Assembly (NCBI GenBank): GCA_032622095.1 | Contig: CP136068.1 | Span: forward strand, 158,925,465 to 158,989,464 | Direction: 5' to 3' | Length of the DNA stretch: 64,000 nucleotides | Source: Siphonodentalium dalli | Taxonomy: Eukaryota > Mollusca > Scaphopoda > Gadilida > Siphonodentaliidae | Shown: one piece after another, positions 1-11,320 of the stretch | Position numbering within the stretch: the first letter of the stretch is position 1 | Layout of the letters: each line of letters starts with the position of its first letter | Position numbers and translations under genes: made by a program | Notes under the pieces: generated by a model | What the model was told of the DNA's origin: nothing | The model's database searches: none | Seen by the model: only the letters and a program-made list of their open reading frames with translations

Positions 1-29
1 CAAGTTGGAGAAGAATTATTATCATGTTA

Positions 30-235
30 CCCATATGTATGTATGTATGTACGTATATGTGTATGTACGCGGGTATATGTATGTATGTGTATGTATGTGC
101 ATGTGTATGTATGCATGTGTATATGTATATGTATATATATATGTATGTATATATGTATGTATATGTATATGTGCGCATGCATGTGTGTCCCTCTTGTCTG
201 CACCTCTTGACATTGAATGTGTTATGTTTTTCATA
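30..235. repeat. (TATG)n-type microsatellite
   Basis: Imperfect tetranucleotide repeats of the TATG/TATA/TGTA kind fill this stretch. The overlapping open frames on both strands consist almost only of Tyr, Val, Met, Cys or His/Thr and are products of the repeat. From 236 to 455 nothing further is recognised. Confidence 0.85.
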
Positions 236-455
236 TATATATGGCTTTATTGTCGCATTATACTTGTATATATGTGATTTATGGGCAATAAAACAGTGAA
301 GAAGAAGTCGCGTGTCAACTCTGTACAAACATAATATATCTGCCAAATACTTCCAAGTTATATAATTTTGGAAATGGTATGGTATATAAATATGTTCATG
401 CTTACATTATATCTCTCCAAGTATTGACATAATAGACAAAAACATAACCCTCCTA

Positions 456-630
456 GAGGAGCGGCCAAATCCAATAAGGGCCTTAGTTTTCGAGATACCC
501 CTACCCTCGGTAGAACAAGTTGCGAACGGTTTTATTTTGAAGATATTTATATAAGAAGTCAGAAAATGGATCTTGGCCTTGCCGGAATTGGTGGCAGGTA
601 TGTATGGTATGACTATTTATGAAGGTACCA
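456..630 (+). repeat. Left terminal inverted repeat of the 7.8-kb transposon
   Basis: Three blocks (454-470, 494-521, 571-597) plus ATTTATGAAGGTACC near 615-629 recur inverted, in the mirrored order, at the right end. The spacers between blocks have diverged, so this is an old, mosaic terminal repeat of about 170 bp. Confidence 0.9.
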
Positions 631-2273
631 TAATGTTTTTTTGAAAAATACGATATGTTGCATTAGGTCGTATTGTTTGTAAACTCAACATTAGGTTTTA
701 TCAAAATACCCATCAATTGGTTCACAGCAGCACACATTTCCCCGTCTCTGTAGCAAAATTGGTTCATTTACTTGATATTTTATGCATTTTTTTCGGATTT
801 TAATGGAAAAAATCGACTGAAATGTTTTTTTTTTAAATTACAACGTCGATAGTTAGCAAAATAATAACTTTTAATTTCACAATTTTGAAATAAATTATAT
901 TAGTGAAAAAGTATTGTCAATTACCAGCAATTTGATACAAAAACGAAACATATTGGTGGTTTATTATCGGTGTAATGACAATTCTCCTACACCTACCCCA
1001 AAACAGGATATCGAAAATGAAAACGCGTCGCACTGCGATTGTCATAATTTGTCGTTCCGTACGTAATCAATGGGAAGTAACTCTTTGTATTAGTTTGACA
1101 GAATTAAATAAGAAAATAATTATATTAAATTACTTATTCATCGAAAGTCTCATTGGACATTTACAACTGAATGCTGAAATATATCATACACCTGGTGCTA
1201 CACATAAGCAACCTGACATTTAAAGGTAAATACTATTGGCAGTCATGCAAATATGTAAGACATTCGTCGAGCAGTAGATATTTACGGGAGTTCGTACTTG
1301 ATGGTGCACTAAGTCTTGGCACGTGTATTGCGGTAGTGGTTTTCAATCCATTCAAATTACTACGAATTTGTGCATTAAATAATATTAATTGATTGGTACA
1401 TTTAAAGCTATAGAGGACGCCATTTCTTGTCCAATTTGCAAATTATGAAAAAATATAGTCAATTTGAAGTGGAGTGCTGACAGTTTTTAAAAAGTACGGA
1501 AAGCCGATGTGACAACAAATACGGATTTCTTGTATAATGAAGTAGATAACTGCTTCATTGGGAAACTCTACTTTGTGAAAACTAACATCATGATTGCATA
1601 TTTATAGCAAAATGCGTACTAGTTTTCAACATGTGGTATAATATGGAAGGATTTCCATTCCAAAATAACCAAGTTTCACTTCGCTTTATTAATAAATTGT
1701 CTACCCGCTAACTTAATTCAGTGCCGTCCAGTGTGCGTCGATTATATTGTTTGGTTTATTAATATTGTATGCAGGATCCAAATTATATGGTTATAATTAT
1801 AATTTCTTGGGTGTAATTATGAACAATCAAGGGCGTGGTTATGCATATATGGGTATATTTAATTTATGCACAACACACTTCTGTGTATGTATTGAAGGGA
1901 ATTATAGATATATAGATAATTTAGAGAGATAATTAATGTATACAATAGAAACAACACAAGAATGAATTGGCTCGTTGTGAGAGACCACGCCATTGAAGCT
2001 CGTAGAGCCGAAACGTAGTTGTCTGTCCCAGCGAGCCAATTTAGATGAGTGTTTTATCTTTCATAAAATCATCTATGCCACAATGTACATGTACAATAAG
2101 CGATACCATAAGCGCGTGAGCATATGGTGAGCAGAGTAGTTTGAATCGCACAAGCTTGATTAAATACCCCTAAAACAACTTATTGCTTTATGCTCTCTCT
2201 ATGTGCATCCATTTTACCCTTGATTGCTAATGAGTATATTAATTTCTCCTAATTTAGTTTGTTATTGTTTCAG

Positions 2274-4241
2274 ATGGAGCCGCCGTCAGCAGCCAAAGTG
2301 ACAACGTTGGACTCAGATCACTGCGTTATCTGCTTAGACAACCTCACCGGAAATTTGAGAGGAAAAGCGGTGTCAAATCCAAAATCAGAGGGACTGCGTG
2401 GCGTAATGGAAGCAGCAAAGTTTTAAAATGACCATCTTCAAGGTGTCGATTTGGTACATTTCGAATGCAAACTATCGTATCACATAAAATGCAGAGAGTC
2501 GTACACACGGAATAAGCGAACAGCTAGTGACGCAGAGGGCCCAGAATCTCCCAGCAGCCCAGTAGGTAACTACCCCAAGAGATCCAGGAGAAGTGATTCT
2601 TCATTATTCGACATACGAAAGGATTGCATTATATGTGGACATGCCGAGAAACGTCTACCCAACAAATCACGCGAAAAGCTGACACCGATATCTACTGGGA
2701 CTGGAGAGTCAACATGGCAGAAGTCCAGTGAAGCGGCTGTAATGAGAAAGGACAATGTAGTCTACAATAGATTATTGACATATCGAGACCTATTTGCATT
2801 CGATGCTAAATATCACCGCTCTTGTTATTCACATTTTATTTCGGAACGAAATATAAAAGCAGCTGAAATAGAGGCCACGTGTGATCCATCATTATCGGCT
2901 CACGATAAAGCATTCTACAAACTTACCAAAGAAATTGAGAGAGACCTTTTCTCTAGCAATGAACCGCGTGTAATTGTTTTAGCTGATAAGCATTCTAGGT
3001 TTGTCGACCTTCTCCTTGATCACGGAATAGATGCGTCTCATACAGAGTCATACAGGTCATGGAAGCTGAAAGGGCGACTGAAAAGCTATTTTTCTGATAG
3101 ACTTTCATTTATTCGAAGACCGGGCTTCTCTGATTTAATGTGCGCGAGTTCGATAACGGTTGGTGATGCTCTTAGAAAAGCGACTGAGCTCGAAAGTCAA
3201 CTAAGTGATTGTATCCACGAAGGTGATGAGAATGAACTAGATGTAAATGCGAGCGGCGTTGCATCTGCTAGTGTTATATCGGACGAAAAGTTGATTCTGC
3301 ACCGAGCATCCGGAATACTGAGAAAGAGCATTCGTAATGATGTCAAAACCTTCCCCGATTCTTACGAAGCACCATCGGAGATAAATGTTGATAAGTGTCG
3401 TCAGTTCATTCCAACACACCTGTATGACTTCGTCAGGTGGATCACAAGTGAATCAGATTATCAAAATGTAATTACAGCTGACAATGCAGAAACAGACATT
3501 AAAGTTGTTTCAATTTGTCACAACATTATCGCACTCTCACTTCGTGTGAGAACTGCGCTGACATTAGCAACCGCACTTTACATACACCAAACGGTCGGAA
3601 GTAAGCAACTAGTCGATGCAATGCATAACCTGGGCCATTGTGTTTCATACGACGAAGTGAGGCGATTTCTGTCATCGTCTGCAAGTGATCAACTTTCTCG
3701 ATCTGGGGACATTTTTGTCCCGCAAGGAATTCGAAAAATCAACCCGGGTGACGCGATGACATTTATTCATGCATCAATAGACAATTTCGACCAAAACGAA
3801 GAGAATCTAGACGGAAAGCAAACTACACATTCGATGGCTGCTGTGTTGTTTCAGCATGCGGACCCCAATGACAAAGCAGTAGAGCGCCCACTTCCCAGGT
3901 TAAAACAGAAAGTTATAGCCGCGTCAAAATATTCTGATGAACATATAGATCGCTTTCCTCTCAGTCACAATAAGCCAGAGCCACCAGAATTTCGCGATAA
4001 AAACATACTTGATATAAGCTTTGTCTCGGTTTCGACTGCAGCAAAGAAAGACATAATTTGGCGGCTAGCCCGAACAGTTTGCGATAAACCTACTCAAACC
4101 TCTGGCGTTCCTGCTTGGACATCATTCAACGACACAGCTTCAAAGGAGACCACTATTCCGATTACAATGGTACGCTACTTGCCTTTCATAAGAGCACCCC
4201 AACTGACTTGTCGACCATTTATACCACCTTACATAAACTAG
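2274..4241 (+). pseudogene. Transposon protein, N-terminal part (Cys/His zinc-binding modules)
   Basis: The ATG at 2274 follows an acceptor-like TTGTTTCAG. The frame (MEPPSAAK...) runs to 4241 with one in-frame stop near codon 51. Two similar Cys/His modules are visible: CVIC followed by SYHIKCRESY, then CIIC followed by KYHRSCYSHF. This is the CxxC...HxxC arrangement of zinc-binding fingers, probably for DNA binding. The middle is helical and charged with no motif I recognise. The last ~35 codons look out of frame: the family-like sequence continues in another frame from about 4115. The mutations suggest this copy makes no full protein. The family is known only as uncharacterised repeated ORFs in invertebrates; the zinc role is inferred. 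Confidence 0.7.
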
Positions 4242-4975
4242 TTAAAATAGCAACAGCATGCGGACAAGACCACATCGTTGTTACGGCTGATCTGGCGATT
4301 TACAGTAAAGCTCAGCAAATCATTTGGAGCAACACTGATAACTTAGATGGGAGAGTGACCATGCGTCTTGGTGGTATGCACCTCTTAATGGCATTCATTG
4401 CAAGCATTGGGAAGTTATTTGGGGATGGTGGTGTAATAGAACTCTTAACAGTCACAAATATGTACGCACCCGACACCGCGCGTATGATGCTGGAAGGAAA
4501 ACAGCTTAATAGAGCAGTTAGAGGAATCAAAGTTTTATACGAAGCTTTATCGTGTCTGTTGTTGTGTTCAGCAAAAACGTGGGCCGAACAAAATAACCTT
4601 CCATGGATAAACGAATGCACACAGGACACCATTAGCGACATACAGCAGAGTTTCACACTCGACTCTTCGTCGTCCATAAAAAACAATTATGAAGCAATTG
4701 ATATGTCGGGGTTCCAGCAAACGTTGAATGAATTTCGCACCACCGGAAGGCAGCATTCGGCGACGTTTAAATTTTGGGACGATTTTATAGAAGCTGCTGG
4801 CGTTATGCTGCGTTTAATTAGAGCGGAACGAGCTGCGGATTTCGAATTGCATCTCAGTGCTATATGTGAAGCAATACCGTACTTCGTGATGGCAGGGAGA
4901 ATACACTATACGAAATATGCCCCAGTGTATGTCGGAGAAATGAGGAACATGAAAACAAAGCACCCCAATTCATAG
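4115..4975 (+). pseudogene. Transposon protein, middle part (RNase H-like transposase region)
   Basis: This frame carries the most family-like block: VVTADLAIYSKA (Asp at residue 59), RLGGMHLLMAF (His 89), then a Met/Gly-rich helix, the segment LEGKQLNRAVRGIK, and near the end HYTKYAPVYVGEM. The spacing of an Asp in a beta strand, a His-containing GGMH motif and a downstream helical segment recalls RNase H-fold transposases, but I cannot identify a full DDE triad by eye. The frame shifts relative to the neighbouring segments at both ends. This part likely corresponds to the catalytic or dimerisation region of the transposase; that is inference from the transposon context. Confidence 0.6.
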
Positions 4976-4976
4976 A

Positions 4977-6402
4977 ACATTTAAAGAGTGGAGGATTTGT
5001 TGTTCGTCGAAGCGATAAGCAACATTTTAATGCTGTTCCTACAGACCAGGCACTTGAGCAAACTGTGAACCGTGAAGCAAAAAGTCCAGGAGGTATTATA
5101 GGGTTCACTTTGAAAAAAGCAGCGTTATTGCGATGGCTAATAACCAGACACGTAACTGCCTCATACTCGGAAAGCTTCAAGGGGTTGGTCGTTTCGCGAA
5201 AAAATGCTCGCGTACCCGATGAGATGTGTCGTTCGCGATTCCTTCGCGACGCTACAGATGTTAATACAATTGTGGACAGCATAAAAAACCAGTACGAGAA
5301 TCCGTTTGATGTAGATACTGTCCCGTCCTCCCTCATCAATATAGTAACCGGGCGTGTAGCTTCACAAGAAGTGGAAAAAAGTCTCGATAGCATTGTAGAC
5401 ACCGGTAGAACGCACATGAAAATATTTGCAGAAAAAAGACTTGTTTCAACACGAGCGGTCAGTTTTTGGGAGAAGCAAGCAAAAGTGAAAACACTCACAT
5501 TCTCTCATATGAGAAAATCCGCGACAATTGACAAGCAAACGAAAATCACATGCAGTAATGAGGTCCCTTTTCGCCGGTTGTTATCTGTGTCGAAGACGCG
5601 AGATATCAGCCTGCAAGATGTGTTGAAGTTCGAATTGGCTGCTGTACCACCAGCACTCTTCCACGACGATGGCTCGGTACGGAAGAGCAACAAGTCAGAT
5701 CTTGTTAAGAAATTGGAATCCATGTGCGATGAAATCCATAGCTTGGAAAGTAAAACGGGGCAACAAACTTCGTATATTATCGATGGAATGGCTATGCTGC
5801 AAGCACTTAATGAGTCATATTTCACCAAGTTTGACGATATCACAGAACAGATTAGGAGAAAGATAAGTTATTTGTTTGGAAACAAGGAACTTTGTCTAAA
5901 TTCTATAGTATTCGTGTTTGACAGATATGACAAGACGCAATCGGTCAAGTCTCTAGAGCGACAACGACGTGGGGCGGATTCTGTGGGGGAAATGACTCCA
6001 AGTCACCAAGTAGCTGGTGGCAGCGATGTCCCAAATTATCGTCTCTTCCTCAAAGGCTCTGCTAATAAGGCTGCACTAGCAGCATTCATCTGTGATTCGC
6101 TCTGTGCAAAACTACCATGTAACATTCCAGTTAACAAATACATCGTACTTGCAGGTGGTTTCACTGATGGAGCGGTAGTTAAAAAGGTATCCGCTTATGG
6201 TGTAACAATGTTGCCCCACCTGTTCTCGTCTCAGGAGGAAGCTGACACCAGAATAATTCTGCATATTATAGATGTTGCGAAGAATAATTCTAGAGTTATC
6301 GTTCGATCAGACGACACTGATGTGTTAGTTTTAATGATTCACTATTACGCCAAGGAAAGTGGACCGGACGAGCTATACATGCACGCCGGCCATGCATGCT
6401 AA
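4977..6402 (+). pseudogene. Transposon protein, FEN1/XPG-like nuclease region
   Basis: The family-like sequence resumes in this frame just after 4975 (EHLKSGGFVVRRSDKQHF), well before the first ATG-like start at 5065. Counting from 5065, the 445-residue frame shows IIDGMAML (Asp 240), FVFDRYDKTQSVKSLERQRR, EEADTRI (Glu 392, Asp 394) and RSDDTDVLVL (Asp 416, 417, 419). The order of an Asp near the start, 'VFD...K...R', an E-x-A-D block and a terminal SDDTD block matches the metal-binding layout of PIN-like FEN1/XPG nucleases. The helix-hairpin-helix expected next lies in the following segment. Activity is unknown because the frame is broken. Confidence 0.65.
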
Positions 6403-7132
6403 TAAATCGGTAACTCGTGAGCGGTATATTCCAGTACACACAATCTCGACAAGCCTTGGCTCAAATGTATGCAAATGTCTTCCAGCAGCTCATGCGTTGA
6501 CAGGGTGCGACACGACTAATGCAATTTTTAAACTTGGGAAAAAGACAGCACTAAAAAAACTTATTGATAACATCGATGCCGTACTCGAATTATATATGTT
6601 AGGATGTGTCTCGTCGTTTACGAGTTACATATCTCATGCACGCGTGTTTATTCTCCTGCTATATGGTAAGAAGGGTAACAAATGCAAGACTCTCAACGAG
6701 CTGAGATGTACCATGTCTTCAACATCGGATGCTGTTGGGGCCAACCTCCCGCCTACCGATGACACATTCAAACAACACGTCCTCAGGGCTCATTACCAGG
6801 CGACAGTTTGGCAGCACAGTCATGTGGCTGAGGTGCCTGATCTTAACCCGTTGGAATTTGGTTGGCATACAGCTGAGAGTGGACAACTTATTCCAAAAAT
6901 GTGTGAACTGGCCTGTGCACCCGTGCAACTAAGAGACAATACACACCTGTATTGCAAGGATAAAACATGTGTCGTTCCCGGAAAATGCCCATGCGTTCTT
7001 GCAGGTTTGCCTTGCATTGACTTGTGTGCTTGTGAGGACTGCCCAAATATGCCAAGTATGTCCGACGAGGACACAGATGAAGAGCCACACGACGCCAATG
7101 ATTTGAACGATGATTTGGACGACATGGACTAG
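6359..7132 (+). pseudogene. Transposon protein, C-terminal part (FEN1-like HhH and CXC-like Cys cluster)
   Basis: The segment AHALTGCDTT...LGKKTALKKL near residues 44-68 resembles the 'LLGCDY...GIGPKTA' helix-hairpin-helix of FEN1-type nucleases, completing the nuclease fold begun upstream. Then come LPPTDDTFKQHVLRAHYQA and, near residues 200-232, a dense cysteine cluster (CKDKTC, GKCPC, LPCIDLCACEDC) like the CXC/tesmin-type zinc motif. An acidic tail ends at the TAG at 7130-7132. This segment overlaps the previous one in another frame. CXC motifs occur in other transposases such as the KDZ group, but membership there is not established by what I can see. Confidence 0.65.
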
Positions 7133-8098
7133 TCATATTTGTGACACTTAACTGATTTTGAACATACATAATCGACAGTGTTCTTGAATGGTTCAATTGT
7201 GTTGTTTTTTCTTTCGCTTTAAAAAAGAAAATTTCCCGTTTTTACACTCACTATTCCCCTCCCACTAAATGGGAGCTAAAGCTTGATAACTGGTGGTTAT
7301 CGTGACGATGACTTGAAAGTAAATATTCCTGTCAGTCAAAACATCATGTGTGCGTAATAAGGGAATCTTGCCCCACACTGATGACTCGGTCGCAGTTAGT
7401 TTTTTAGATAAAGTTAAAATGTAAATAATATTGGAGCAATAATGCAAAGCATACATCAACATAAAGAAAGACAGACAATCTGATCAATAAAAGGACGTAA
7501 AATTGGACATACTTCTTGTCTGGATATCGTACACTTTGTTCACAAAGTTTTAAAATAAAAAAATGGCCGCCACATTGGACGCCATCTTGGATTTTTCTAT
7601 TATTCTAAGACGGTATATGAATAAAGTTACACACATCCCATTTCTTTGGTGTATTTTACACACAATAACTCCGAAGCAGTTCATTATTCTCTTAGTTTTG
7701 GTCATATTGGCTAATTATGCATTTGTTTTAGAATTTTATGATTTTGGGGGAGGGGTAAGTTTTTGCCGATTATTTCTTCAATTGAGGAGATAGATTACCG
7801 ATTTTAATAAAATTGTATAGCATATATACTACCATTTACAAAAACATATTACACGATGGGCTAGGTGCAGCATTATTTATTTGTAAAGAGTTGACGCGTG
7901 ACTGTTTGTCTGAATCGTCATTATATTTTTACGCAAAATGTCATATTCTGTACCATGACGTCTAAGATAAGTTCGGCCCAATGTCGAGTTGTTTACCAAA
8001 TACGCACGTATATCACTCTGTTTGTCGTTATTTTGATGTCCGAGTAGCAACTTACATATTATCGGTCAACCACTCAAAATAGCCCATTTTTTGGGTCG

Positions 8099-8263
8099 GG
8101 TACCTTCATAAATCGTCGTACTATGCATAGCTGCCACCAATTCCGGCAAGGCCAAGAAACGTTTTTGTAAATTACATACATTTATTTACCAGAACAAGTT
8201 GGTTTCAACTTGTTCTACCGAGGGTAGGGGTATCCGACCACTTTTGGCATTTGGCCGCTCCTC
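8099..8263 (-). repeat. Right terminal inverted repeat of the 7.8-kb transposon
   Basis: This is the inverted counterpart of 456-630. It also contains a short local palindrome, AACAAGTTGG followed by CAACTTGTT (8192-8214), not present at the left end. The non-coding stretch 7133-8098 between the stop codon and this repeat shows nothing I recognise. Confidence 0.9.
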
Positions 8264-8576
8264 TATTAGTCGAGACTATAAGATATTTATAGCGAATTAC
8301 GATGCGATAGAAATAAACCACTTTATTGTCCTTATAGACACGATCTTCAGTTGTGAATGTACTTGATACACAATATTGCTATATGTAGTATTTAAATCGC
8401 AATTTATAAAAAAAAATAAGTTTTGGTTATAATTAATTGATAAGAATTACGAATAGCTGATAGTCAGCTGATAGCAGTCGTAAATGTGTGGGATAGTCCA
8501 CAAATATTTCGCAGAATAATTGACGACTGCGGGTCCGTTTGAGAGAAACATAGTGTCGCTCAAACTTCTCTCCACT

Positions 8577-8635
8577 CACATAGATGTGATAGAGTTTGGT
8601 TTGCCGTGATTATTTTGTACTTATAGTTATGTTGA
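8577..8635 (+). repeat. Direct repeat copy 1 (partner 11262-11320)
   Basis: About 55 bp starting ATGTGATAGAGTTTGG recurs in the same orientation at 11262-11320, bracketing the transposon cluster between them. The rest of 8264-8768 holds only a short (ATGA)n run near 8704. Confidence 0.8.
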
Positions 8636-9524
8636 TACCAATTCATAGTCAGTGGTAGGCTCGATGAGTGTATGCAAAGTCGATTTTTTTACACCACTGT
8701 GCCAATGAATGAATGAATGATGCTTTAATCTCAGCCATTTTTACATGGAACATGAGCATTCTCTTATACCCCTGTCACACTCAGGCCGGCGCTCTCACTG
8801 CGCTGCAAAAGTACCAACATACGAGTAACACGCAGGAGGAGCTCCGAAAACTGTCGAAAATTGTCAAACTTTTAAAACAAAGTAAGCTCCTATTGCGTTC
8901 CTACTTTGTCAAGTCTCACGCTCTTAGTGCGTTCAAGTCGCTGTCATTGTGATGCTAGTACGTTCTCAATAAGTTCGCAAAACGTTCTCTGCGCGGGCAC
9001 GGAGAGTATAGATAGCGCCTCCTGCGTTCTCCAGTCATAGTCAGTTTTTATGTTGTGAGGAAAATACCCAACACTCCGCAATAGATTAGCTGTCCGATTA
9101 AACTACTGTCACACTCTGCTGCGACCAGGCCGGCGCTTGCATTGCGCTGACAAATAATCAAAGCGCCAAGCAAAGCGCAGTAAGGTATCCAGGAACGTAT
9201 TGGCGACGCAGTGGACGCTGGCTAGGACGGGAGAGGGTCTCCGTGATCGCCCCAGAGCGCCAGAGCGCCGCGCTTGTTTTGTGCATGCACAAAACAAGCG
9301 CAGAGGTTCGGCGTTCTGACCAGGCGTAGTACCGTCGCCATGACAGCGCAAAGCGTACTAACAACGCAATGACAACGACTTGAACGCATTAAGAGCGTTT
9401 ACGGCGTGGAGGAAACGCAGTGAGAGTGCGTGAGAGCGTGAGAATTGACATGACAAAGCAGGAACGCAATGGGTCGTACAAAGAGCGCGACGAAAACGTG
9501 ATAAGCGGGATAGGAGCATAGCTT

Positions 9525-10012
9525 GTCACGCGCGCCGCATGTATAACTGGTGGGGAAGTTTCTCGTTTCGCGTGCGGGCTGACATTATCAATGGGTATTT
9601 TATTAGTTTTATTTATAGAATGGGAATTTTTGGGATGATTAAAAGTCAAACTGCAAGCTGGAGGCCGAGTCCCGTAAAAGGTGCATGTAGTTGGGGAAAT
9701 TCACTTTCGTTTATTGTGTTAATCAACGTTGATTAATGTTGATTTTTGGTTTGTGATAAACTATATGTCAATTACAAATAAAAGAAATTTCAGCAGCCCA
9801 CTGGGGGTTGTGGTCGGAGACGGTCGAGTCGGCCACCGGTTCGTTAATTAGGTGCTGGTTGTTATTGTTATTTAACGGAATTCTGAGTTGGTCATTCGCA
9901 AAACCACTATATTTTATAGTCTACAATTACATTCTTGGGTTTATAATATATGATCTTGAGCGTGTTACCATTTCTGACATTGGTTCTCTTGTTTTAACAG
10001 ATTGAAAATATC
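9525..10012 (+). repeat. Repeat family F, copy 1
   Basis: About 490 bp starting at CGCGCCGCATGTATA and containing TTTATAGAATGGGAATTTTTGGG, GAGGCCGAGTCC and GGTGCTGGTTGTTATTG. The same blocks occur in order at 14378-14601 plus 16206-16480, inverted at 34456-34958, and as an inverted half at 44861-45078. No open frame and no clear tRNA-type promoter boxes are seen. Confidence 0.8.
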
Positions 10013-10082
10013 TGACAATTTTCCGCGCTTCTACTGTGCGTTACTCGTATTTTGATACTTTTTCAACTCAAATCAAACGCCA

Positions 10083-10262
10083 GCCTGATCGCAAAGACAC
10101 ACGCAATACAACTATATAATTCAGACATAACATAAATCTACCAAAGACACACGCAATACAACTATATAATTCAGACATAACAGATACCTACCAAAACACA
10201 CGCAATACAACTATATAATTCAGACATAACAGATACCTACCAAAGACACACGCAATACAACA
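10083..10262 (+). repeat. 50-bp tandem repeat, about four copies
   Basis: The unit AAAGACACACGCAATACAAC followed by TATATAATTCAGACATAACA recurs with few changes. It lies inside the foldback transposon cluster. Confidence 0.85.
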
Positions 10263-10869
10263 GTTGGTGTGAGCAGACCGCATTTCAAAGTGGGATCGTA
10301 CTGTAAACCTGCTGTAAACGCCGAAAGAACGCCATGTGTAACGCTTGGGCGTAAAGCGAGAGCCAGAGTCGCAGTGGCAGCACAATGTGGACGTTCTATG
10401 AGCGGGAACCAGTCCATAACACCCCATGACAGCGCAGAAAGAGCGCAATAAGTTTTGGACAGAGCCTCATTGAGCGTATTAAGGACGGGAAAGGCACGTA
10501 GTGAGAATTTGATTAAGCTTACTGTAGTCGCAAAATACAAGATTAATTCCTTGCTGCGACCACGAGAAGCTAATATGCGCTTTTGCTACGTCCACATAAC
10601 GCTCACGTCGCTCGCTTGGCGCTTTGCTTTGCGCTGTCACGGCGACAGTACTACGTCCTGGTCAGAACGCCGAGCCTCTGCGGTTGTTTTGTGCATGCAT
10701 AAAACAAGCGCGGCGCTCTGGCACCTATGTGCGACCATGGAGATCCTCGCCCGCTGTAGCCAGTGTCCACTGCGTCACCAATCGGTTATTGGAGACCTTA
10801 GTGCGTTTAGGTGGGCGCTTTGATACTTTTGCAGCGCAATGAGAGCGCCGGTCTGAGTGTGACAGGGGC

Positions 10870-11263
10870 TTTATATATGCGAGTCGACCATAGGTCGCCT
10901 CGCATATATAAGAGAATGCATTGGCCTAACAATTTTTTATCATGTTTTTTAAATAAATGTATCTTACAATTTTTAGGACATAACATAAAAAACATCCATT
11001 ACCCTGCAGGGATTCCCACATATATATAGAAGCATATAGAAGAGTGTCGTCTGCTCATGTTTGTCTGGGGCTCTGTATGGGTGAAATTATAAAATTGTTA
11101 AAGAATACAAGAAAAAATTATTAAAATTGTAAAAAATTGTTAGGCCTATGCATTCTCTTATATATGCGAGGCGACCTATGGTCGACTCGCATATATAAGA
11201 GAATGCATTGGCACAGGGTAAAAACAATCCCGACTTACGACTGGATTTGATATGGCGGGTCAC
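10870..11263. mobile_element. MITE family B, copy 1 (left end missing)
   Basis: Two palindromic hairpin modules (about 10872-10923 and 11146-11213) flank a spacer that includes the conserved internal part GTCTGGGGCTCTGTATGGG. The right end reads ...GATATGGCGGGTCA, the family B terminus. The left hairpin is cut within its arm exactly at the end of the foldback transposon at 10868, so that transposon probably inserted here. Confidence 0.75.
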
Positions 11264-11320
11264 ATATATGTGATAGAGTTTGGTTTGCCGTGATTATTTT
11301 GTACTTATTATGTTGCCCCT
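11262..11320 (+). repeat. Direct repeat copy 2 (partner 8577-8635)
   Basis: Near-identical to 8577-8635. The following stretch, 11321-12802, is unique-looking, AT-rich DNA in which I see no gene. It should contain the promoter and 5' UTR of the Pif-like gene, but no convincing TATA box or initiator stands out. Confidence 0.8.

Larger units (their letters stand above)
456..8263 (+). mobile_element. 7.8-kb TIR DNA transposon with FEN1-like nuclease and CXC motif, broken
   Basis: The two ends are inverted copies: TAGAGGAGCGGCCAAAT at 454-470 is the exact reverse complement of 8249-8265. Inside lie a perfect 28-bp inverted match (494-521 with 8207-8234), another of about 26 bp (571-597 with 8131-8157) and one of 15 bp (615-629 with 8099-8113). 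TA flanks GAGGAG at both outer ends, so a TA target duplication is likely, although TA could also be part of the terminal repeat. A single coding region on the + strand (2274-7132) fills the middle. It resembles a family of uncharacterised multi-domain proteins repeated in many invertebrate genomes. I cannot assign it to a named transposon superfamily. The regions 631-2273 and 7133-8098 are non-coding; TTGTTTCAG just before the ATG at 2274 looks like a splice acceptor, so an upstream non-coding exon is possible. Confidence 0.85.
8769..10868. mobile_element. Non-autonomous foldback transposon cluster with CCCCTGTCACACT ends
   Basis: The right end (10600-10868) is a long inverted repeat of 9106-9365; both carry CTGTCACACT at the outer edge, GTGACGCAGTGGAC-like sequence inside and a KpnI-length block around TTGTTTTGTGCATGCA. 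A second, short copy of the outer 45 bp (CCCCTGTCACACTCAG...) lies at 8769-8813, so two related ends are stacked on the left. There is no transposase gene; the short open frames in the GC-rich arms are shadows. Inside sit a copy of repeat family F (9525-10012) and a 50-bp tandem repeat (10083-10262). The left flank ends CTCTTATA and the right flank begins CTTTATAT, a possible imperfect target duplication. Confidence 0.7.

Noticed and set aside
4312-7196. Reverse-strand frames of 60-212 codons across the transposon
   Set aside because: Shadows of the + strand coding region, which alone carries recognisable motifs.
9109-9364. Arg/Ala-rich reverse frames in GC-rich DNA
   Set aside because: They sit in the inverted arms of a non-autonomous transposon and recur in altered form at 10600-10842.
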